Below are positions 1 through 9,514 of a stretch of DNA of 64,000 nt, one piece after another. The notes below the pieces were generated by a model. That model was not told the DNA's origin, searched no databases, and saw only the letters and a program-made list of their open reading frames with translations. The position numbers and the translations under genes are program-made. Numbering within the stretch: position 1 is the first letter of the stretch; every line of letters begins with the position of its first letter. This DNA is from Casuarina equisetifolia. Lineage: Eukaryota; Streptophyta; Magnoliopsida; Fagales; Casuarinaceae. The stretch lies in the NCBI GenBank assembly GCA_028551475.1, contig CM052362.1, forward strand, positions 25,092,021 to 25,156,020, read 5' to 3'.

Positions 1-250
1 TTCTGCTCACAAGATTTTTTCTTTCTCCAACATGTCTGTTCTGGTGGTTATCCTTCTTCTTAAAGGACTTGTGAAAGTACCGGTGCGATCAGATAACTTA
101 AAACAAAATAATCAGCAAGATTGCCTTGCCATTTCAATGCACATCCTGCAAACTCTTGCTTTACTTTGGTAACCGTCAACAGCGAAAAACAGTAGCGTGG
201 GAAGTACCAAATGAGACTATTTTTTTTTTTTTTAAAAGAAAACATTGTCC

Positions 251-612
251 TGAATTGATACTCTTTATTTTTTCCTGTTTTGTTAATCCATAGAATTATT
301 TGTTAGAGTGTCAAGTTTTTCAGTTTTGTAGAGTTTTTAAGTGATGCTACCGTTTTGTTTCAAATTCCAAGGAAACAAACCGTTGGAGATAAGGTGTAAT
401 TATAATTATTACTTTTATGTATAACGGAAATCTTTATACTTTAAAAACTTGTTCATAAGAATATTTTATCCTTTAGGAAATAGATTTATAAGAAATTATT
501 TCCCTTTAGGAATGTACATTTTTGTATTATAAATAGACCTAATGTTTTTATGTCCAAGTACAAAAATACAATTCATTTTTCAATTCTCTATTTTCACCTT
601 ATTTTGTGTACA
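251..612 (+). mobile_element. Possible solo LTR remnant
   Basis: The stretch begins with TG and ends with CA, and the four bases GTCC lie directly outside each end (247-250 and 613-616), which could be a target-site duplication. It is AT-rich and has a TATA-like box at about 528-538, about 70 bases before the end, as in an LTR promoter. No internal region, primer-binding site or polypurine tract is present. An alternative shorter element from 301 to 596 is also possible. A four-base flanking match can arise by chance, so the call is weak. Confidence 0.3.
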
Positions 613-639
613 GTCCTAGGAGGATAGGAACTTTAATTA

Positions 640-1056
640 CTTTTTATTACTGTTTTGCTACGCGTTTTATTGATAGGTCCTGCGCGGTCAAAAGCAACCG
701 AAAAAATGCCATGAAAGCAAACATGAGAGGGCCAAACGGCTAGACCTTCCCGTTGGGCCCACGCGCATTCATAGCGAAAATTCACGCGTCAATACAGCCA
801 TAAAACATGCAACTTCCCCACCTTTTCCCTTCCCCTGAATGCTCAACCGCGTATTCACACCACGTTCGCGCACACGATTTGTTATACTACTTGTCAATCA
901 AACATTTCGGCTGTCATTGACTCTCTCGAATTCACTTTTCCATATAAATCACCGGCGTTCTTCTCCCCTCGGGACCCAAAGCCATTCCCCTTAGCAAAAC
1001 TTTCTTTGGGTTCTCTCTGAAACAGTTTCTTCTTCTTCTCCTCCTCATCTGACATC
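640..1056 (+). promoter_or_regulatory. Promoter and 5' leader of the PADRE gene, with a CGCG-box cluster
   Basis: A TATA box (CATATAAATC) lies at about 940-949, around 110 bases before the start codon at 1057. The leader is pyrimidine-rich (TTCTTCTTCTCC just before the ATG). Five matches to the VCGCGB core bound by calmodulin-binding CAMTA factors lie at 660-665, 682-687, 761-766, 784-789 and 847-852. The surrounding DNA is CpG-rich compared with the AT-rich flanks. CAMTA control is inferred from the motif only. Confidence 0.5.
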
Positions 1057-1596
1057 ATGGGGAACTACATCTCATGTACTCTGGCCACCTCTTTGATCAA
1101 GAGCAACAAGGCAGCGAGGGTGGTCTTCCCCGCTGGTGAAATCCGCTACTTCCGCGAACCCGTCAATGCGGCGGAGCTTATGCTTGAGTGCCCCAACTTC
1201 TTCCTGGTTAACTCCCGGTCCCTGCACATTGGCAGGAGATTCTCCGCCCTCAGTGCCGACGAGGAGTTAGAGTTTGGCAACGTGTACATCATGTTGCCCA
1301 TGAAAAGAGTAAATTCCATTGTAACCGCGGCCGATATGGCGGTTTTCTTCATGGCAGCCAACTCGGCGGCCAAGCGGATAACCGCTGGGAAGGTCGGGAT
1401 CTTGCCGGAGTCCGGTGGCGGTGGCACGCAGGAGGCAGGGGAGAAATCAGAGAAAAATGAGGTTGGAGGTTCAAGATTGAGTTTGGATGGAGCTGAGGGA
1501 TTGCTAGGCCCAGAGTTCAAGTATAGGTTGTCCGTTTGCAGGTCAAGGAAGCCGGGGTTGGAGACAATAACAGAAGAGCCAATTTATTCAAGATAA
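1057..1596 (+). CDS. PADRE / DUF4228 domain protein
   Basis: This single-exon gene encodes 179 residues and fits the plant-specific DUF4228 (PADRE) family, whose members respond to pathogens and abiotic stress and have no known enzymatic activity. The N-terminus begins MGNYISC: Gly2 suits N-myristoylation and Cys7 suits palmitoylation, so membrane attachment is likely. The core domain (about residues 1-110) has the family pattern: a strand around VVFPAGEIRYF, an ECPNFFLVNS segment and the YIMLPM strand. A Gly/Glu-rich linker follows (about 115-140). The C-terminus carries the conserved CRSRKPGLETITEEP block. The start is supported by the upstream TATA box and leader. The ORF antisense to it at 1146-1520 is a shadow of its codon bias. 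Confidence 0.9.
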   Translation: MGNYISCTLATSLIKSNKAARVVFPAGEIRYFREPVNAAELMLECPNFFLVNSRSLHIGRRFSALSADEELEFGNVYIMLPMKRVNSIVTAADMAVFFMAANSAAKRITAGKVGILPESGGGGTQEAGEKSEKNEVGGSRLSLDGAEGLLGPEFKYRLSVCRSRKPGLETITEEPIYSR

Positions 1597-1958
1597 GGAA
1601 GATACAAGGCTGTAGATTGATTTACAGGGCAGGAACATGTCCTGTTCTATGAATAGAATTTGCTCTCAATTTTTTTGGGTGGAGAGGATCTATCCTGATT
1701 TTTTTGTAGGGATTACGAGTAATTGTATGTACAATATAATATATAAAAATTTCATAATGAAAGATGGGCAATATGATGGACTATGTATGTTTTGCTCGGA
1801 AAATTACATATTGCCTGGGTTTTGCGTGCTTATCAAATGATTAATCTAATTAATCTAATTAATTATTATTTTTTAATCTTAAAGAAGCAATCATGTTACC
1901 ATGTGAATAAATAATTATGGAAATTTGGGTAAAAATATGACGGATGCATATGGTACAA

Positions 1959-1988
1959 TTTCATATTTCATATTTCATATTTCATATT
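1959..1988. repeat. TTTCATA 7-bp tandem repeat, about four copies
   Basis: Cytosines recur exactly every seven bases (1962, 1969, 1976, 1983) in an otherwise TTTCATA unit. This is a small minisatellite in intergenic DNA with no evident function. Confidence 0.9.
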
Positions 1989-2416
1989 TTGGGTGTAACT
2001 TTTAAGCTTTCCTATTTGTCTTGCCTAACTTGCATGCCCAGGACGTCGCTATTATGGCTGCTGCATCGCAGTCAAAGCAACCAAAGTCACGGTTCTAGAG
2101 CTCTCGGGAACGAATAAGATTCGTAGGTTAATGCAACTTTGTTACGAAGTTCCGGCGAGATGCATGAATATAAAATTGACGACATAGCAGCAATATTAGA
2201 ACATGTTTTAGAGAACAAAGAATAGCCCAGCTCGATAGGATGGGATAACAAAATTGACGGGTTTTGAATCCGTCTAAGCAAAGCCGGAGTGGCCTATTCT
2301 TCCATCACAAATCGTTTATCATATGCAGGCCTGCTTCAGTTAGTCAAAGTGCTTTAGCACCTAACATACCAAATTTTCTCTGCGGGATCCAACTTGAGCT
2401 AGAAAGTTAACACTTA

Positions 2417-2466
2417 CCTTCAACCTTCAACCTTCAACCTTCAACCTTCATTCAACTTCATTCAAC
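2417..2466. repeat. CCTTCAA 7-bp tandem repeat
   Basis: Four CCTTCAA units run from 2417 to 2444, followed by degenerate TTCATTCAAC units to 2466. It is a short pyrimidine-rich minisatellite. Confidence 0.9.
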
Positions 2467-4583
2467 TGTTCGTTCTTGGTTGTCAAAATGAGATGAAGTT
2501 GTAGACTTTCACTAATCAACCCCACACTATTCACTCTAGTCATTTTGAGAGGGAAAAGACAGAACAAAAAAAAAGAAAAAAAAAAGATAACTGTCAAAGG
2601 AAAATCAACCTTCCACGTAAGCAAGTCAAAGCGCTGTGGGGCAGGCAAGCGGAAGGAAGAGAAAGCCGCAGGAAGAGAGGTGTAACGCCGGCAACTCGTC
2701 TAGCGACAAATCTGCAATTCAAAAACTCGAATGAGGCTCAAAGATCAAACGAGATCCAGAGTTCCTCCGAAAAGCCTAACCCGAAAGATCTTCACAGTTC
2801 CTCTCTGCAACTCACGGAGTTCCGTCGGTTTCTACACCTCTCTCCCACCAGACCTATTGGCCCTAAGATACCCAATGTCAAACTTAAAGTTCAGTTTCGA
2901 TAAATTCTTAAAACGACTAAATTTTGACTATTCAAATACTAAACTTTATTTGAAAAGGAAAAAAAAATAATTGTCTAAAAAATCTAATAATAACATAAAA
3001 CTGAAGTAATGGCACTGGGGAGAGGACCGAACCAGTTCTCTAGCCAGCTCTCCCAACAACTCAAGCTTGTAAGGCACACCCACAAAGGCAACTCGAAGAC
3101 TGAGTAGTCTGTGAGGAAAACATTTTCAGAGACAGCCACATGCATGGTTTAGACTCAAGGGAAGAAAACAACAAATCCGAAGTTTAAACAGTGAGATAAA
3201 AAAAGTCACCTCTTTACGCTTTCATGCTAAAATTCTGGGAGTTTCTTCCCCTCTAAATGATGTAAACTGTGATGGTCAGCATGTGTAGAAGGAAATAACC
3301 TTTCGGCATGTGTAGAAACATCGAACAACAAATCATGACAACGAAAGTAAGCATGAAGCAGATAGCATTTGGTGAACAAAAGCTGTAGATGCTAGAACCA
3401 AAGGAGCACGAGATGACCAGGTGAAACCAGCGACCTAAACTCTCATTTTTCACTGTTACACAGGACCCGCAACCAAGACGTAGAGAGAGGAAGTAGATGA
3501 TTCAGCCAATATGGAGTGGATTATTATCTCTGACAGCAAGCAACAAAATAGCAACCTAAGAACCACTTAAATCCCTTTCCATAAAACCTTATTACCATTT
3601 AACCGAGTTATCCATGGCACCGGGTCTCAGCTTCAACACCTCGATAGAGTAATTGTCTAAAATTTGTCTCTACTTATGTACGCCTTAGCCCAACAAGAGC
3701 AACAAACTAGTGATTATCCGTTCAAAGATGGCACATATTCTTTGTCATCGAAGCTGAGTTCCAAGCTTCCAAACCCCTTCCCTTTTGGGGATACAAATAT
3801 ATTCTCCCAAACCACCCTAGCTCCTTTTCACTAACATCTTCACAAAACCTTTGCAGAAAGGGGATCTTATCATTTGCTTCTTCTGTTTACAACCCTTTTC
3901 GGGGAAGATACAAATAAGAGACCAGTACACTTGAAGTCCTGCCTGCAGAGGGAAGAAATTTACAGGTCCAACTTCTCACATAGATTTCAACTTATTAGAA
4001 AGAGCATCAGGATCAATCTCTTTTCAAGTAACAGAGATTGAGGGAACATCAAGGTAGCTTATAAGAATAAACCCCTCTCTATAAACACTAGAATACTCAA
4101 CAAGGAGCTTCTAGCAGTGAAGTAAACACCGAAAGTGAAGAGATACTCTTCGCTGAATTGGGATGAAGCGCAATAAGAAAACGTCCACATTACAAAAGTG
4201 AAGATCTCATCAACAAAGCAACGATGAGATATCATAGCCTTCACACATTGTGGTTGAAGTTTAAAACTTCTCTTATCAAAGGTTACTACCAAGGAGAGCC
4301 AAAAAGTATTCATGATAGAAACGTAAAAACAAGGAGAAAAGGCATCACATTGGTGAACACCTCCATCTCTCATATAATACCATTCAATTCCCCAGCTATG
4401 TTGATGGAGACCTTAGGATTGAAAATCATAATGTAGTTCATTATAACCATGGGAAGTCAACAGTCTTAAGAACCTATAAGTAAATCCTAGATAGCCATAT
4501 TATAACAACTCCTAAGCCAACAAAATGTTATCCCTATTTTCCTACACTTGATGAAAGAGATTCTATTAATACAAGGTTGGGAC

Positions 4584-5070
4584 TTATTTCAGCTGATTCT
4601 TCACAACATTTGCAATATTTATAAGCAATGTAGCAGAAGGGGATGGACCTAAATCCTTCAAGAGAGAGGGACTAGGGACCTTCTCCACCTGGGTGATTGC
4701 CGTGGAACCAAGTTCCTGAGGCAATATAACTGAAGCAGAGAAGGACTTCACTGCACTTACCACAAACGCACTTGCAATACCAACAAGATCTTTGAAAAGA
4801 ATAGCCATCGACCCCGTTTGCACAGGCCGCTTTATCAGCCTTCAGAAAATAAAAAAAGAAAAGAAAACCTCTCTGATCTCTTCATTCGTAATCATAACTT
4901 ATGAGCATGGTAATATTTTCAAGGAAGAGCTCTAAGCAGAAAGTAATGATTAAAAGCAGGAGTTCTAGGGCAGGATGCGAAGGAGGTCTAGGAAGTACCT
5001 AATGATTTCAGCTTTATCCTCGGTCGGATTCTCAAGCTCAGATCTGTCACCATTGCAAATGGAAACAATT
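4584..5070 (-). CDS. Candidate 3' end of an unidentified gene (two exons)
   Basis: The terminal candidate exon (4584-4839) is open for 85 codons to a TGA/TAA-class stop at 4584-4586. It contains a hydrophobic segment (LVGIASAFVVSAVKSF) and a Ser/Pro-rich tail ending VVKNQLK. It has an AAG acceptor at about 4840. An upstream candidate exon (4999-5070) has a TAG acceptor and a GTACTT donor, and its phase joins the second exon correctly (ATT AG + G CTG). No start codon exon was found and I do not recognise the protein. It may instead be chance ORFs, since intron-like and exon-like composition are hard to separate here. Confidence 0.25.
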
Positions 5071-5613
5071 CTACTACTACTAAGAAGGCTAAAAAGGAAA
5101 ATATTTAGCTTCAATAAAAAGGTTAGTCGACAGGATTGAAATTTATGACTCCTATTTTGGGATTAAATCAAAGAAAAAATGGAACAAACAAGAATTAGTT
5201 TATATCATATCCTAAAGTGTATACAGCTAAACTCGTACGTCGTAACGATGGATACTGCGTAGACAGTGCTAAGCATAGGAGTTAGATAAACAATCCACAA
5301 CCCACATATTCACTTTGTCCTGACAATATAACTCTGGTGTCCACAGTCTTTCATATTAGGACAGACATTTTCCTTAAAAACTCAAGCTGAGTATTAGATC
5401 CCACCTTGAGCTTGGATACTAATGCTTAAATCAAGCTAGTGGATGTATTCAAGTTCCTCTTTGTTGGTAAGTTTAGGCTTTAAGAGAAGACAAAATTTAT
5501 CGCTTGACATTCTGTCAAACACAATTAAGCACCTAAAATGCTCGACAATATTAAGCATGATAGTCGACAGATGAGAGTTAAAGAAGATAGTTATCACTTA
5601 AATCAACGCCACA
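5071..5613. other. No gene seen
   Basis: The 540 bases are AT-rich with no open frame of note. They would contain the 3' UTR of the minus-strand gene at 5614-6232. Confidence 0.5.
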
Positions 5614-6232
5614 TTATTTGTTCAAATGAACAAGAAGAGCTACAAGGCAGATGCAAAGAGAACCGCTGACAAACACAAGCCCAAATGCACCAGTGACTGA
5701 AGAGATAAGCTTTATGGTCTGCGATAGCATGGCATCACGCTTGAGTTTAGGCTCATTACCGGACTGATAGTTCCAATCACTTCTGAGTGTATAACATGTG
5801 TTAAGCCTCTCCTTCCTCTTCACTTCCTCTATTCGCACTCTCAGAACATTCAAGTTGGCATCTACCATGTTTGCTGGGTTTTCTGTCAGCGTAAGGAGAG
5901 AAAACGGAAGAGAAATTAGTACATTGTTATCAGAATAACTGAAAGATTTATACAAATGGTGAAAAAATAAAACTTAATTGCTTGGCAACCGAAATAAAAC
6001 CCATATTGTATATATAGATCCAACTTTCGGTTTCTTTCTAGAAAGTAGCTTTTGATCATATTCTGCTTCGAGCGGCGGCATTCAAAAGCATTCTTTTGTA
6101 TGAAAGTTTCTCATGACAAGAATAAATACCTTTGTCCTCGAAGCTGTGAGATCTCACTTGGGGATAGAGGAATAACCTGCGTCCGCAAATAGGTCTGCTA
6201 AAGCTGCAAATAGATGGCAGAGAGGAAGCCAT
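5614..6232 (-). CDS. Small single-pass membrane protein, probably plastid-targeted
   Basis: Two exons (6130-6232 and 5614-5882) are joined by a GT-AG intron with matching phase. They give 123 residues with a start at 6232. The N-terminus (MASSLPSICSFSRPICGRR) is Ser/Arg-rich and poor in acidic residues, typical of a chloroplast transit peptide. Residues about 40-70 form a charged amphipathic stretch (VLRVRIEEVKRKERL). The C-terminal 30 residues contain one transmembrane helix (GAFGLVFVSGSLCICLVALLV). I do not recognise a named family. The gene model rests on good splice sites, a clean terminus and the plausible transit-peptide plus anchor architecture. Tail-anchored insertion in the thylakoid or envelope is inference. 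Confidence 0.6.
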
Positions 6233-9179
6233 ATGACTGAGTATCTTCAGTTGATGGACTCCTGATTCTTTGTAGTTTCATAGACCAGTACTGTCAAATA
6301 TGTCACCTCTTGGAACTGATATAATCAAGGGCAGTTTTTAATTAGCATTATTTCCTATAGATACAATCGTTTTCACGATTTGACAAGTCGTATACACGTT
6401 CTTGCAGATTGCCACGAGTATGTAGGATGTACAACATTTGCTTCGTCTTAAAGGATAAACAAGTAAAAGCTGCAACCACTAATCAAGGATCCATTTCAGG
6501 TACAAGTAAAAGCTGCACCCTGTGAGTTCCATTATTTAATTCCTATGCATTGATTGGAATAGAGTTGTCTTATTTCAAGACTTCACATGCCATGACTTGC
6601 GTTTATGGTTGATGAGGTCAGCGATGAGAAGAGGAGCCAAAAGTGCACAAGTTTTGGGGATATATCAAGAAACCACGTTAGATTACAACCAAAACCAACT
6701 TCTTTCTCTCTAAAAGACTCTCCGTTTCCTTTTCCCAAGCAACATTTCGTATGTCTTAAAACATTTTCAAATATTTGACTTGTTATGCAATAAAACAATC
6801 CAAACATCACAGGCACGCCATGCTTCCCTACGTTGTTCGAGGGAGGACAGTGTTTTTGAATCTTTCCAGCGATAAGCTATTCTTGACTTGGTAAAAGCAA
6901 TCGCATCCCAAAGAGATGAATGCATCTGGTGACAGGTGCGATATCCAGCACAACAGTATTAGGTGAGAAGTTTAGAACCTGAGCCGATAAAACAATTGAA
7001 AATGTAGAGAAAAAACATCACAGAGTTCAGACAACGCATATGGATTTGAATGGTATTTTGTCTGTGTAGAGTTATACAGGCGCAAAATGCCAACTATTTG
7101 TCTATAATATTCGAACCCATCATTTCATGCAGAAGCAATTCCTCGTTTGTCCAAAAACGTGATATCCAAAACACGGCAAACCAACAAAACTTCGCCTTAA
7201 AATAGATTTAGCGCAGTATCAAAATTGCAATATGTTTCGTAAAAACTTGTGAGAGAAATCTTTGAACTCTGGAAGAGTAGTGGCTTTAACATACAAATGT
7301 AAGTGTTAAACGTTCTAATAATTGATAGCTTGAAGTTCAAGATTCATCTTCTGAGTTCAGAACAAGTTGAAGAAGCAGTTCGCTACAGTACAGAACGAAT
7401 AATGATCACAGGAATATGCAGGTCGACCGGAGAACATGAAGATCTGATTGGGTCATAGAGAAGGGAAAATGGGAACTCGCGACTGCAGAAACATTTGAGA
7501 CAACCACTGTAGGCATAACAGGTGGCACAAAAATGCAGGGTTTCTGTTCTTCAAAACATTATTTCTGGATTCTATAATCTCACTTACCTACCACTTTGAA
7601 GCTTTTGCCTCGTGGTGCGCTTATATTCAAATAATTTGGGTCCCATCATCTTCGAATACGATGCTTGATGCTGTAAATTCGTGAGAGTATATAGTTAAAC
7701 GGCTGAAATTACAGTCCATTCATGTAGGTCGGAGGACCAATAAGGTTTATGCTCAATCCTTCACAGTACCAATGGAATAAGCTCCAATACTTTTCTTCAT
7801 ACTGATTGGATGAAGTAGACTGCTCCCTAACTCTAGATCATTCTGATTCACGTCCCATGATTTGTTTATAATTAGTAAGTTAAGAAACCCTTCTCCATGG
7901 GAATAAAAAAAAAGCGGGCCAGCAGACCTACGCATACTTTTTTTCTAAGAAAACCAATAGACTTGTGCTTGAAGTCTATGATTTCATGCGTGACTAACTA
8001 AATATTCTTGTCTTCAAAAAGTCAAGAAATAAGTTGCTTTCTCACCTTCTTCCACAGGTTTTGATGAGAAATGTTCAATCCCGCAGGAGGACTATCCAAT
8101 ATTATGTAGCATCTTCAACTGATGACATTCAACAGATTCATCTGACGAGCAGGAGCTAATTTGCTCACCAGAACTTTGACTTGCACCATCTGCTCCATAA
8201 AGAGTAAAGATCAGTCCAATTGAAAACAGCATGAGCTTTCTTTTTCTTTTCGTTGTTTTATTGGTGTTTAGGGCCAATTCATCAAGCTTTACCCCTACAG
8301 AAGTGGCAGCTAGCTGTTGCAAGAGAGCTATAATGGCTCTCCTTTTTTACCTTTTATCTATCCTTTTGAGATGAGTGGCTAACCCCTAAGACAGTGGAAG
8401 GAGAAGATTCAAATTTATAACTTTCGCTTTAAGGGATGAATCTCCAACCGAATATTCTACCTCTTTATATGTGAGTATCCTATCTTTGGATTTCGGTCTT
8501 GGTGGGTTTCTTTTGTTTCCTTGGTTGTTTGTCCCAGCTTTTCTTTGCGAGAAGGAAAAAAAAAAAAGGAATTCTGGCAAGAAAGTCTAGATCACCTGAT
8601 CAATCCCATGTGATTGATCGCTCTCGCGCTGCTTTCCCTGATAAAGAGAGCTCTGTGTCATTTCATTTTAAAGATTATCGACATTAGTTGGTACCAAGAT
8701 ACTTTGTCACGGAATGATGCTAGTTCCACCAAGAACTCCAGGCACCAAGGTAATATCTTCTTGGTTCTAACTAGGAGAAACGTTTTGAGAAGGGATTAGA
8801 AAAGGATTGATGTATAAGCATAGACATGATGAGGAAAAAAGTGAAAAAGGAGCACCATCCCACTTTTATTTATATTATGATGGAGTTAGGCAGATAACAT
8901 GAGCGGATCTTTATGACAAAAACGATCTGCAAGATTTTCAAACAGCAAGTACCTGAATCACTGACGAACTATTTGATCTCTAAGAAGATATTTTTGTGGC
9001 CGTTCGGAATTCAAGTTCAGTGGCGCATGGTGCATTGAGAGAATAAAATCTCTGCAAGTCGCGACAGGCTTTAATGGAGGAATTGTAGAGCTGGGACAGA
9101 TTTCTAAGGCCTTCTGGTAAGCTTTTACAAGTGCGATCATTACCTTTCGTCACCTTAATAATTACTGACGATAGTGGTA
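6233..9179. other. Mostly unassigned intergenic DNA
   Basis: Several minus-strand open frames occur (6583-6816, 7753-7935, 8092-8322). None shows a recognisable domain. The frame at 8092-8322 is Lys/Arg-rich around KTTKRKRKLM and then Ser-rich, but has no convincing exon borders. The right end (8980-9184) belongs to the split ORF described separately. A poly-A stretch lies near 8557-8568. Confidence 0.4.
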
Positions 9180-9184
9180 AGGGA
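9180..9184. repeat. Target-site duplication, left copy (AGGGA)
   Basis: AGGGA directly precedes the TGTAGAAG start of the 5' LTR and recurs at 14143-14147 directly after the 3' LTR. This 5-bp direct repeat is what LTR-element integration leaves, and it fixes the element ends to within two bases. Confidence 0.85.
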
Positions 9185-9477
9185 TGTAGAAGAACACTCA
9201 CAAGATCCAAAACAGCAGCGTTTCACTCACAAAGAAGAGACCACTAAGATAAGTCAGCGTAGCAGAAATAACAGAACTGCCTTACCTACCTAACTGCTCT
9301 AACAAACTTAACTATATGAAGTTAGTTAGTTATATAGCAGTTAGCATTACTTCTGACTTATCTACCCTTGTAAGTCTCTATAAAAAGGCACAAAGTGTCA
9401 TTGTAAATCACTGCATTTGATAATACATCAGTAGAGCATTTACAAGGCATTCCCTATATTTTTCTCCAAAATTCTTC
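9185..9477 (+). repeat. 5' LTR of the young copia element
   Basis: About 292 bases, identical by eye to the copy at 13849. It has a TATA box (CTATAAAAAGG) at 9378-9388 that should drive the genomic transcript. The start TGTAGAAGA and end TCTTCT form a short inverted repeat. The exact last base is uncertain (9476-9478) because the primer-binding site adjoins it. Confidence 0.92.
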
Positions 9478-9514
9478 TGGTATCGAGAGCCACAAGCCTT
9501 CTTGCTCTGTTGCC

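Larger units (their letters stand above)
1597..4580. other. Intergenic; 3' UTR then no recognisable gene
   Basis: The first 200-250 bases are probably the PADRE 3' UTR. The rest holds two short 7-bp tandem repeats (1959-1988 and 2417-2466), purine-rich low-complexity runs near 2560-2590, and AT-rich DNA. Short open frames at 2087-2281, 2448-2648, 3253-3453 and 4059-4373 have no recognisable domain and no convincing splice context, so I leave them out. Confidence 0.5.

Noticed and set aside
1146-1520. 124-codon minus-strand frame opposite the PADRE gene
   Set aside because: It is antisense to a well-supported domain and its Pro/Ser-rich product mirrors that gene's codons.
2417-2466. Possible CRISPR-like short repeats
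   Set aside because: The units are 7 bp with no spacers, in a plant nuclear genome; they are a minisatellite.
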